In this document: in pieces, positions 1-10,100 of the stretch | Layout: each line of letters begins with the position of its first letter | Numbering within the stretch: the first letter of the stretch is position 1 | Source: Euonymus europaeus | Lineage: Eukaryota > Streptophyta > Magnoliopsida > Celastrales > Celastraceae | Assembly (NCBI GenBank): GCA_963580455.1 | Contig: OY756968.1 | Location: 20,243,996-20,307,995 of the forward strand | Reading direction: 5' to 3' | DNA length: 64,000 nt | Position numbers and translations under genes: made by a program | Notes under the pieces: model-generated | Seen by the model: the letters and a program-made list of their open reading frames with translations, nothing else | Told to the model about the DNA's origin: nothing | Databases searched by the model: none

Positions 1-2443
1 CACCCAACTGTAAGTAATGCGATCCTTGGCACAATTTTCCGCATATATCAAAATCATGTAGAGCCTATTAGGCTATTTGTAAAACCCGGCTCAAGTGAAT
101 AGGGCATCATAAGTCATCGAAGTGCAACTTTTATGCTTTGGCGAGCTACCCAGTGATGAAAGGATTCAATGTTCTAAATTACACATCGTACAAGAGAAGA
201 GTTAAATTACAAAATATAATTTATTAAACTTCTCAACCTACTAAAGGTGTTTTGTAGATCAAAAGACTCAGGAGAACAAATTCGTGTCAATCAGTATGAA
301 TTGACTCAAAGCACATAATATCTTAGGACCAGGGCAAGGTAGATTGTTACACTAGCTATTAATATATTACACATATAATATATGTATATTTAGTGTATGC
401 GTATCGTCCAATGTATATATGCAAGTTATACCGACATGAAAAGTTAAGAAAGAGTTGGTTCAATTTTATGACTCGATGATGAAATGCTTAGGTAATTGGG
501 TAAAAAAAGCATGTGCCCTTATTGGACGAAATGAATCAAATTGCATACATGTAAATTAATAAAGTGTTTAAATTAATTCAATAGTGATCAAGTGGTCTAA
601 TTTGCGTAGGTAGTTGCTTCCTTTGCAACTCAATCTACAGCTCAACTCAACTACTACATCCAAGTAACAAAAATCACAAATCAAATCATTCAAACTAGAT
701 TTATATGCATCAGCTACTTAAATTAACATTTCTATCCAACGATTCAATTGTAATTTATGTCAAAACAAGAATTTTGCAATGATATTTGTTCGGTCGCATA
801 AATATCACTTGCGAGAAAAATCAAATTACGATGGAAAATTTTATCTCCAATATCGCTGATTTCTTGTAGTGAAACTACTGAAATATCATGTTCGGGTTAA
901 TGTTGCATGTCGTCATCGAAAAATATCTCGTTTTTCATTTCGGTCACTTAAAGATATACAAAATATTTTAACCTAGTCACCAAAATTTTGATTTTATATA
1001 TACCAATTTAGCTACTTGGGAGGTTTTTAGTGATTTTGGGCAGTCAAAATGAATATCATCCATGCCCCACACACATATATTTCGGTGACCAAACGTAATA
1101 TTAATCCTATCATGTTACGGATCCTAGCTAATTTCATTGTCCGTTCATTGGGTCGACATTTATAAATTAAATATTTCTAGCTCCATCCATAGAATTGGAA
1201 GTATCCTGTAAAAAAAATCTACCATCAATCACTCAAAAGAAGCCAAAAGTAAATTTAAAAAGATGACATGTATATGTCCCGCATTTTGACATTTCCACCA
1301 AACATTTAACCTAAATTTCTGGCTTTTACTATGTCTTTGTGTCCAGCAACCTTTCACTGTATCAACAAAGTCTGGAACACACAAACACTACAAGATCTTT
1401 TGCCTGCAAGAAATAGCAAATCCAGAAAGTTGATTAAATTCAGGAGCACCAATAGCATTACTGCAAGTCATTGAAAATGGCTGACTTGTATTTTGAATAT
1501 AATAATATTTAAATCGATTTCTTTAAAGCATAGGTGGTCTTGATGTGATATATGTTTGTAATTAACAAAGACTAAATAGAACTGAACTTGTCAAACATAT
1601 GCAATATATGTCAACTTAAATACAGTATTGTTTTTGTGTGATTAAAATTATTGAGCAATTATTGAACTCTGTCACAATCAACGCTACTCTATTACTACAT
1701 TTTCTTCTTCCCTCTAGCTAGTAATGTCATTCTCAATGAGGGAAGAAAATGCAAATATTAAAAGCAAGGGGGTTAGTAGCTAAAAAGAAAGAAAAAAAAG
1801 TTAGCTAGGCCCCCAAATTAAATTATGCATGTCTATTATTGTGACAATATATATACATAGGGTGGTGATAAATAGTCCATATTTAACAAATTTGTGTTAG
1901 TTCATATCTAAACAATAAGTGTTAAACTCTAAAAAGAATGGATTCGATAAATCCTAATGGTCTCGTACATCGAATTTTCATGTTATGACCTAAACAATAA
2001 ATGTTAAATCTTAAGAAAAATGAATTTAAAATATGAGATACATATCATTTTCCATATAAATAAGTTAGAGGAAAATTTTCATTTAATAATAAATACATAA
2101 ATAATTAAGAGAAATTAAGAAAAAGAAGGGTCAAAAAAAGTTGATTGTATTTAGAAGAGGGTCCAGCTATATGTTTATATAAGACATACTTTTAATTTTT
2201 AAACTTAGTGGAATCAGATCAGGACATGTTAGTACAAGTGGTGTTGGGTTGTCCAAGCAATTCCATATATATAAATATAACTAATTATAAGCCAACATCA
2301 CAAAATGTTTTGATCTTTTTACCTTATAAATAGTGGGAGGTCTTATACACCTTTTTTTTCAATTATTGTTTATATTTGTCAACAAAAAATACAACCTAAA
2401 AAAAAAAATCTGAAGAAGAAGACGACACACATCAACTAACTAG
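1..2443. other. Intergenic AT-rich DNA
   Basis: I find no convincing coding exon on either strand. The stretch is AT-rich with scattered stop codons. The only structure I can support is a dispersed repeat at about 1893-2035, listed separately. There is also a piece at about 935-1030 that resembles one arm of the inverted-repeat element at 5.6-6.8 kb (the 'tcggtcactta' motif followed by A/T runs). The last few hundred bases probably contain the 3' end and terminator of the DUF761 gene. Confidence 0.6.
1893..2035 (-). repeat. Dispersed repeat, inverted partner of 4195-4365
   Basis: The block contains two tandem-like motifs of the form 'aaacaataagtgttaaa', about 85 bases apart, with 'gaatggattcgataaa' between them. 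The reverse complement of 4195-4365 carries the same order of motifs: AAATAATAAGTGTTAAA, then an 'attcgttaaacc' core, then AAACAATAAGTGTTAAA. Together the two copies form a 2.3-kb spaced inverted pair bracketing the DUF761 gene. The family is not recognised; no terminal repeats were resolved. Confidence 0.6.
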
Positions 2444-3010
2444 CTAGGCCATGTATATCTTTTGGTTCCTCAACTCTTTATAGAAATTTTTTATAAATTC
2501 CTCGGCAGCCTTGTCCACGTACCCACTGTCCACCTCATCAACTTCCTTTAACGGAAACGGCGAGTCCGTTATCCTCAACTGCCTCACCATCGGACTCCGA
2601 CCAAAACCCGGTAAAGCTGGGGAAGCCTCCACCGCCGTCTGATTGCTACTATTCAAAATCTCCAAAACCGCCTTTACAGTCACCAAATCATCTTCCTGAG
2701 TTTGCGACGCTTGTGCACAAGCGAAGAAATTGTGGTTGCGGCGCTTGCTGAGGTGGAAGATGTTGTTATAAGCGGGTGTGTTGCTGCAGCTGAACTCGTA
2801 CGCACATGGACCAGCAAAGGGGGATGAGACCTGGCGGCTGCGGCTGTGGTGGAACATCGTGAGGTTTGTTAGGGCGATTTTGCCGCGCTTGAGCATGGTG
2901 TTAAGATCCACCATGAGTTTGCTCTTTGAGATTCCTTTTCGTACCATGAAGAACACCACCCGCACTATTTCCCACATTTTCTTGGTTATCACTGGCAGAT
3001 TTTGCTCCAT
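2444..3010 (-). CDS. DUF761 domain protein (cotton-fibre-like)
   Basis: This is a single-exon gene for a 188-residue protein. The N-terminal half is basic and begins with a hydrophobic stretch (about residues 10-25, WEIVRVVFFMVRKG), followed by a Ser/Phe-rich middle. The C-terminus (about 155-185) holds the DUF761 signature: D-S-G-Y-V-D-K-A-A-E-E-F-I, then FYKELR. DUF761 proteins are plant-specific and of unclear biochemistry; members are often stress- or cell-wall-associated, and no catalytic site is known. The start is supported by a TATA-like TTTAAATA on the minus strand at about 3134-3141, some 125 bases upstream of the ATG, with a CT-rich leader between. Overlapping frames on the opposite strand are shadows. 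Confidence 0.88.
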   Translation of the reverse strand: MEQNLPVITKKMWEIVRVVFFMVRKGISKSKLMVDLNTMLKRGKIALTNLTMFHHSRSRQVSSPFAGPCAYEFSCSNTPAYNNIFHLSKRRNHNFFACAQASQTQEDDLVTVKAVLEILNSSNQTAVEASPALPGFGRSPMVRQLRITDSPFPLKEVDEVDSGYVDKAAEEFIKNFYKELRNQKIYMA

Positions 3011-3133
3011 TTTCTTTATTTTGTCCGGTAGTTGTCTCTTTAGAGAGAGAGGGGGAGGGAGGGATCTAGAGAGAGATTCAATGAATCACAAGGAGGGTTT
3101 TAGGGTTGAGAGAGGGAGAGGAGAAATAGGTGG

Positions 3134-3141
3134 TATTTAAA
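3134..3141 (-). promoter_or_regulatory. TATA-like box of the DUF761 gene
   Basis: On the minus strand the sequence reads TTTAAATA. It lies about 125 bases upstream of the ATG at 3010 and is followed by a CT-rich leader, as usual for plant core promoters. Position and composition are the only support. Confidence 0.45.
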
Positions 3142-3214
3142 GGGGAGAGAAGTGGGTCTTATTATATTTTCAGATTTTGCTTGTACAAATATTTTAATGT
3201 AACAAAATTTAGAA

Positions 3215-3480
3215 TAATAATATTTGAGAATGTATGTTTTTGCTCGTATTACTGTATTAAAAAATGTGTTTTGCTGATATAATTGAGTATGTGGTTTGAC
3301 TTTTAGGTAATATAGGTCAACATTAATTTTAGTGGAGAATGGATGAATGAATGAAATGTTAGTAGATTGACTTTTAAGGATAATGGAAAAAATTTATTGG
3401 AAGATGTGTTTTGCTGATGTGGTCATGTTGATAAACGAATTTTGGTGATGCTGATAAATATGTGAAACCATTGTTTGTGT
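3215..3480 (+). repeat. Dispersed 'ttttgctgat' repeat, copy 1
   Basis: The segment has internal units: 'gtttttgctcgtatta', 'atgtgttttgctgatataa', 'gtttgacttttaggtaata', 'ttagtggagaatgg', then again 'atgtgttttgctgatgtgg'. The same succession (tgtgtttttgctgat, ttgactttttgtaa, attggagagtgaatgag) is found at 18030-18420, so this is a diverged dispersed family. It looks like a miniature non-autonomous element, but I could not define termini or a target duplication. Confidence 0.5.
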
Positions 3481-4194
3481 AATAGATGTGAGATTTAACT
3501 AAAAAATTAATGGACATATTAGGCCACCATCATTCGAGTAATTATTCAATGCTACGGGTGTATTTTCACATGGCACATGTAAGGGTGTGGATGACATTCA
3601 CATGAAGATAATGTCAATCAAAAGATAAGAGAGATAACACATATTTATGTCAATCACACTCTTAAATATGTCACATGAGATATGTATCCGAACAATTGAA
3701 TAATTTATTTAAGAAAAAATAATAATTAATAAAGGGTACAATTATTGTGTCGTGGGGAATGATTCCGTAGTCACAAAGGAATTTGAGCTCGACAAAATAG
3801 TATTGATTGACACGTGAGAACAATTACCTATCTGTCTAATCCCTGCTTATGTAGAATTAATTCCACAGATATGGGCCAACTGTGGGGCCCACAACTAGTC
3901 GCTTACTGGGTTATATTATTTGAGGCCCAGATATAAAGGGTCCTGTCTCTTTGTATTCTCCAATTGGGCCTGGTGACACCCTCACCATCTATATAGTATA
4001 TACTATATAGCGACTAGCGATCTCAGACACGTGTTGAGATTTACATATGAAAAATAATACGTAGCTCATATGTTTAGAAATCGTGATAGTTCGTATCTAG
4101 TTATTCTTTTAATTTTTCTATTCTAATTAATTATTGTACTTCCTTAATCAACATGCTAAGCATTTATTTGATTTTATAATTTTATTCAAATTAA

Positions 4195-4365
4195 GTATTA
4201 GCCCGTTAGGGTTTAGCGAATCCGTTCTCTTTAAGATTTAACACTTATTGTTTAGTATATAGTATGAAAATCCGATATACGAGTCCGTTACGGTTTAACG
4301 AATTGATTTCTCTTAGAATTTAACACTTATTATTTAGATATGAGTTGTCATGAGTTCCTTAAATA
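4195..4365 (+). repeat. Dispersed repeat, inverted partner of 1893-2035
   Basis: Two copies of a 'gtttaacgaat / gatttaacacttattgttta' unit occur in tandem, about 90 bases apart. In inverted orientation they match the block at 1893-2035. Confidence 0.6.
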
Positions 4366-4920
4366 TGGCTATTTATGACGACCCTTCACAAATAGATATA
4401 TATTGGCTTCTTGCATTCTTTTATTCTGACTGGGCCTTTTAGTTACTGCACTATAAGCTGTTCCAGCCCATAATGGAAGTCCAAAAAAGTCGGCAGATAT
4501 TTTTTTCCCTCAGTTTTCCCTTTTCACATGCATAACCCACATGAGACTAATCCATCACTGTTACTTTTGCATGAACAGGTCAGAGATGAGGGGGAATCCA
4601 TATCCAATATCTAAAATGCCTCTCTACAGTCCAACTTCAAATGATGTATACGTACTAGCCCTTATCCTTCAAGGTTTGCAAAGACCCTATCCAACAGCAA
4701 CAGCCAAGTTCATTAAATGATGAACCAACTGCTGCACACAAAGCAGTTGTGGTAAAGGAAAAAAGACAAAATATGTCCTCACTTGTATCTATGATGTTGT
4801 ATGACACGGATATATGCATCAAGTTCACCATTAATTCTCAACTGAATTGACAAGCGACCTGTGAATCCCCAAGATCCACAACATAAAAACTTCACTCTTG
4901 AGATTCTAACTATAGAGCCA

Positions 4921-4929
4921 TTATAAATA
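4921..4929 (+). promoter_or_regulatory. TATA box of the DUF1677 gene
   Basis: The sequence TTATAAATA lies 65 bases upstream of the ATG at 4986 but only about 20 bases upstream of the first in-frame ATG at 4947. A normal transcription start about 30 bases downstream would exclude the 4947 ATG from the mRNA, so the box argues for the 4986 start. Confidence 0.5.
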
Positions 4930-4985
4930 GGCCTCGATATCCTTCCATGCATGCGCATTCAATATTAAGGCTCTCTGGATATGCT

Positions 4986-5513
4986 ATGGCTGCCACATTC
5001 AACTTCTCTAGGCCTCCAAGGCTCTCAAATGACACCCTCCAACGAACCGTATCCGATATCTCATTGGAATTAACCAGAGAAGAAATAGATTTAAAGCAAC
5101 TCCCACCAATATCCGAAGTTGGAGATGCCAGATGTGAGTGTTGTGGCATGATTGAGGAGTGTACGCCGGAGTACACAGACCGTGTACGCCACAAGCATTC
5201 GGGGAAGTGGGTGTGCGGGTTGTGTGCCGAGGCAGTGAAGGAAGAGATGAAGAAAAATGGAGGGAGATCGAAGGAGGAAGCGTTGAGTGAACATATGAGT
5301 GTATGTTCTAAGTTTAACAAGTTTGGCAGGGCGCATCCTGTGCTGGCACAAGCTGACGCAATGAGAGAGATGTTGAAGAAGGACAAAAGAAGGGCTAGTT
5401 CATCTAGTCCGAGGGAGGTTCAAGGGGGACAAAACAAGGGTGCGATTGCTAGGAGTTCAAGTTGCATTCCTGCCATTACTAGGGACATGACTGATCTCAC
5501 TTTGCCTAAATAG
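4986..5513 (+). CDS. DUF1677 family protein
   Basis: This is an intronless gene for a plant-specific DUF1677 protein, about 175 residues from the ATG at 4986. The reading frame is open from an earlier ATG at 4947, which would add 13 residues (MHAHSILRLSGYA). I prefer 4986 because of the TATA box at 4921. The conserved core contains a CECCGM motif, then TDRVRHKHSGKWVCGLC, then the segment ending in HMSVCSKF. The cysteine pairs suggest a small metal-binding fold, but the function of the family is unknown. The tail is Ser-, Lys- and Arg-rich. Downstream, after about 95 bases, comes an inverted-repeat transposon (5608-6782), so the terminator must be short. Confidence 0.88.
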   Translation: MAATFNFSRPPRLSNDTLQRTVSDISLELTREEIDLKQLPPISEVGDARCECCGMIEECTPEYTDRVRHKHSGKWVCGLCAEAVKEEMKKNGGRSKEEALSEHMSVCSKFNKFGRAHPVLAQADAMREMLKKDKRRASSSSPREVQGGQNKGAIARSSSCIPAITRDMTDLTLPK

Positions 5514-5924
5514 TTCATAATTTGTGTTAAACCATTGGTTATATTGGCCAAACTATTAGCAGCTAGCTTAAGCAAAGACAATTCGCCCACCAACGACATT
5601 AACATGAATACTAGGGTAAAGTCTTTTTTTTCGGTCACTTAAAAGATTTTGAATTTCTCAATTTAATCACCCAAATATTTTGTCTCAGGTTTATAATTGA
5701 AAGATTTTTTTTTATGCCAAACAAGTCATTCAATCAATTTTTCTCGATTTCAATCAATTTTTGTGCTGACATGGCAAGTTTACCATTCATCCACTTGACA
5801 AATGGTGTTAGTGATACAAAAAATAAATTAGAAAAAATTTAAAAATTGTAGGTGACAAAATATCAGCCATACATGTGTCTCTCATCTCTCTCTCTCCCTC
5901 CGTTGTCTCTCTCATCTCCGCAAC

Positions 5925-6074
5925 AAAACCAGAAAAACATCGAAAGCAGGGAACTTTGGATTTGCAAGGTCGATTGAAGCTGGGGGACTTTGGATTTGCA
6001 AAACCAGAAAACATCGAAAGCGGGGAACTTTGGATTTGCAAGGTCGATTGAAGCTGGGGGACTTTGGATTTGCG
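5925..6074 (+). repeat. 75-bp unit tandem duplication
   Basis: A unit beginning 'aaaaccagaaa' and ending 'ggactttggatttgc' occurs twice with a 75-base offset, and the copies are nearly identical. Inside each unit 'ctttggatttgca' is itself repeated. It lies inside the inverted-repeat element. Confidence 0.85.
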
Positions 6075-6519
6075 ATTTGATTTTGAAGGAAAATCAAAGA
6101 TTTTCTCCTCACATAGAAAGGAAATTTGGACTATTGCTTAGTCATTTTCAAGCATGACTAATTTTGCATACCTGAAAGAAACCTACTCGAAGAAGGCTGC
6201 CACTCGGATAAAGCTTTCTTTCATAGTCCTACTCCAGCGGAAGTGGCTTTACCATAGAAGATCCTTCAAAAGATGGTCATTACTCAATGAATGGAAACTC
6301 ATTGCGCCTTTTCTACAAAGAGATGAGAGAGATACCAAAATGTGTTGCGTTGGAGAGGAAAGGTGAGGCGGCAAAGGCGGGAGGAAGAGAGACCTCTCTA
6401 GAGCAAATGGTATTTTTTTTTGAATTTGAATTTTTTTTTTTAGATTATTTGAATATAATAATTTTTCTTTTGTTTTTTTACTTGTTAAATTTCACATATA
6501 TATAATTGTAAGACCACGT

Positions 6520-6632
6520 AACTAAAATGCAATAATATTTAACCATTAATGCGACATATCAGCGCATGGTCAGAACACATAAACTAAATGCAATAATATT
6601 TATCCATTAACGAGACATTTCAGCGCATTGAT
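6520..6632 (+). repeat. 62-bp unit tandem repeat
   Basis: Two adjacent copies of 'aactaaaatgcaataatat...ccattaa...gacat.tcagcgcat' are offset by about 62 bases and differ by a few substitutions. They lie inside the inverted-repeat element. Confidence 0.8.
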
Positions 6633-7113
6633 TAACCTAAATCAAGAAAAACTAACCAAGTGGCTGGTTTTGGGGCATAAAAAACCTTTCGATTATCAAC
6701 TTGAGACGATCTTTAGATAATCAAATTGAGAAATTTAAAAAATTTCAATGACTAAAAAAACTTAACCCATAAATATACTAGGTCTAGAATTACTTAATTG
6801 ATAATTGGAATGCAGTTTAACCTCGAAACAAATCAGCCTAATCCATCAGGAATAAGATTCAAGGACAGATAATGCAACAGATTCAAGCTCCATCACGCCA
6901 AGACAGACAGAGTTTAGTACAATAGAGGAATATCACAAGCCAAAAGTCCACGAATTCTTTAAAATAGAGCAAGAACAGTCCTACCGGCTGTATGTATTCA
7001 GTTATAGTAAATAACGTTTTTTGTATCCTAAACATGAACAAGACCACAAAATATAACAAGTCCGACTCTTCTTTCATCTTCATAATATCATAATACCCAA
7101 GTGCTACAGAAAA

Positions 7114-10100
7114 TCAAAGAAACGACCAGTTCACGAAAGTAAAGCAGATGCAATGAGCGTTGTCTTCATCATTTAAAACCTTCCAAGCAACTGCTTTTTC
7201 ATATGAGATCGGTCTGCCCATACTTGACAAACAGATACCGCCTTGAAGGCATGCGAAACCCTACCGGAGAAAGAACAGGAAGTGTCAAAAAAAATAACAA
7301 ATAAACCATTATATCATTTCAATTTTCTGCTGTTCCTGTTTTTGAAGGTTGTGATGATACTACCCTTACACTGGAAGTAGAATACACCAGTTCACCAAAT
7401 GTAGATTAGATAACTCTAATGCTAGTAAAATACAGTACTAATACTTGATCACCATTATCTCCTAATAACTAGGTATCATTTTTTATTTTGTCAAAACAAA
7501 ATTCAAAGATTTGAATATCTACAAATGTAGCAGGAGATCATAGTATTTGAGAAATGTACTATGTTTTGCCTGTGGTTGCTCTCTCTAACCATAATGCTTC
7601 AGTTTAGAATTCCATTTCAATATGGTAGGAAAAGACACCATTTTAGAAGAAAATTTGTCTTATTCCATCAAAAAGCATAGAGTTGCATACCTGTTGCATT
7701 ATCTGTGGGAACTCAGAGCAGAGGGTCTTCCGTCCATGATCATCAAATATCTTCTCCAAAGTTATGTCTTGCAGGGCAACCAATGTCGTCTCCAGCATGT
7801 CAAGCCCCGCCTGGTTTGCAAAAGTGAAAACTGGCAATGCCTGCGCAAACCACAATGTAGTACCATTGCAGAAAAATATAGGTCAAACTAGACGCGCACA
7901 CATGCTTCCATTTTATGCTTAAATGAATTGACAAAGCCTCATTATGGACGAAAATTGTGAACACCCACAGAACTTTCAAATATGAGGACATGATCCCTGG
8001 GTTAACTTAACAAAGGAAAGGAAAGTCCAATTAGACCCAACCTGGGAGAGGGTTTCATCTTATTAGGCAGCAAAGAAACACAGAGCCAAGCAAGAAAATC
8101 TGAGTAATTATGATTTTATTTTCAAAAATATATGAATAAATGAGAGTTCATTTATTTTGAAAAGAAGACACAATAGGAACATCCTATCAATTGAATTTTC
8201 AAATATTCATAACTTTTGTCGAATATTACAGGGCTTTGACAGTGGGAGAAATGGCCAAACATAATTGGCATTGCCTTAGGTTGACCATATTTGTAATGAA
8301 TTAACAGTGAGCAAGAAGAAAGCGTAAATAACTTGCTCAGGCCCACCTTCAGAGAGCAGCACATGATGGCATCTGAGAGATGCCATAGAGATTTAAGGAT
8401 AGCATCACCTCCTTCACTGCTTGATTTCAGTAGCTCCACATCCAAGAAACACCTGCAAAAAAAAAAAAAAAGAATTTATCCCACTGATCACGTGATCAAA
8501 TAAAATAACAGTTTTCCTATGTATACATTGCAGAATGCGTATTCAAAGGACAAATGAAGCGTCATATCCGGCATTCTTGCATTCAAAGACCAAAATGCAG
8601 TATTGTCGTTTTTATAAGAATTGTTAATAACAAGTCATGAATGCTTGGCAGTTTACTCAACGCTGATATGCTGATCTACCCACAATTTTAGGGTTGTAAA
8701 ATGAATGCCTACTACATGTTGATGTCCAGTTTATCAAACAATAAATATAATCTCCAAGACATATTGCCACCCACATTCCAAAAAAAAAAAAAAAATCCCC
8801 AAAAGCATGCAATGAAGGGCAGTTGAACATTCAACCTGCGATATATAAAGTGCTTTAAATCCATATTATGGATTCGGAAGGAGAATATGCATTTCAATCA
8901 GGCCAGGAAATCAGAATTCAGAAAAGCTCTCGAGTGTAAATGCTGGCAGCTCTGCTCTCTGAAACTCTTATATACAATATACCTAGTATAGATTTGGGGT
9001 ATTGTGTAGGGCAGAGGTGGGCTGCTTAGATAGAAATGATAGAATATTCGTACAACATATTGACATGGGTAAAACTGCACTTGGGATCACGGAAAAACAG
9101 AGATATTCCACAAGAATCAAAGAAATAAGTTTATGAAAGAAGCGTATTGCAAATATTGCAGACGTATCTAATGAGAGAACACAAATTTAAGTCTGATTAG
9201 ACATTCCTAACAATTATATGTAGCTTATTCATCCAAATCACCCCTATTACAGCATAGCTCAATTCAGATAAATTAGATTACATGTCTGAAAAAGTAACCA
9301 CAGACGCACCTATAACTTTGGCAGATCCAACGAGCAAGCGTATGTGCTTCAGGAGTACCCAATGGTGCACGAAGACCAGCATGTGAACCCAAATGAGAAG
9401 GAGAGAGCGCCAATGCCACTCTCTGAACAGAGGATATAATGCTCCGGACATATTGCCTAGCCATGGATGCTACATGCTCTTGCATATGGCTCTCAAATGC
9501 AAATTCAAATGCTATTGTCATAACAGATCTCGTACAGGCAGAATTGCCAGAGTATTCATTGGCTGCTTTGCTTCCAGCAGGCCCAATCTCAAGAGCAGAA
9601 GCAAGGTCTAGTGTGCGATTTGGACTGGATGCTTCCTACACAATTTTGAGGTGCATAAATTAAGAAACTAAAAGCAAAAGGAGCAGAATACATTAGCATG
9701 CACAAAATTAAGATGTTAACCTTGCCAGAGTCCAATGGAATGATGCGAAAACCAGAAGGCAGGAGTGGTGCATCATCAGCAAAAGAAGCGTCAATTGGAG
9801 CAAATATTAGTTCAGCACAAGCGCCAATAGCATTCTCATCCATTCCACTGCAGAGCTATCAGAACAATATAACAGGCAACTAAGCAAGAGAGTATAGGAC
9901 AATTACGGAAGAAATAATTTGTAACATACACAATTTGCCAGTGGCATTTCAATAATATGAATAACACAAAATCCTCAACATTGCATCACTGACAGACCAG
10001 ACTTTTATGGATTTCCTTTAAACGTCGGATTTACTAGCCTTTCATTGGAAAGAGATTGCAGCAGTTCATTCGAAAGACACAGCAGCAATCTCATTTAGAC

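Larger units (their letters stand above)
3142..4920. other. Intergenic, with dispersed repeats
   Basis: I see no coding exon here. From about 3215 to 3480 the motif 'tgtgttttgctgat' and its neighbours recur, and the same family reappears at 18030-18420 and about 56240-56380. A second repeat, at 4195-4365, pairs with 1893-2035. A G-box-like CACGTG core occurs near 3811 (gacacgtgagaac), but nothing ties it to either neighbouring gene. Confidence 0.5.
5608..6782. mobile_element. Non-autonomous inverted-repeat DNA transposon
   Basis: The left arm (about 5614-5718) reads gggtaaagt, then t-rich, gtcactta, aatttctcaattt, tctcagg, ending near tttttatgcc. The reverse complement of about 6674-6768 gives the same sequence in the same order over roughly 100 bases, with indels. 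The octamer ATACTAGG occurs directly repeated just outside or at both arms (5608-5615 and 6775-6782), consistent with an 8- to 9-bp target duplication as made by hAT or Mutator-type elements. The interior (about 950 bases) encodes no transposase that I recognise and holds two short tandem repeats. Long inverted arms favour a MULE-like derivative, but the superfamily is uncertain. Confidence 0.7.

Noticed and set aside
2778..3140. Open frame on the plus strand opposite the DUF761 gene
   Set aside because: It is antisense to a recognised coding exon and resembles no family.
4910..5386. Open frame on the minus strand opposite the DUF1677 gene
   Set aside because: It is a shadow of the Cys-rich coding strand and starts inside the promoter.
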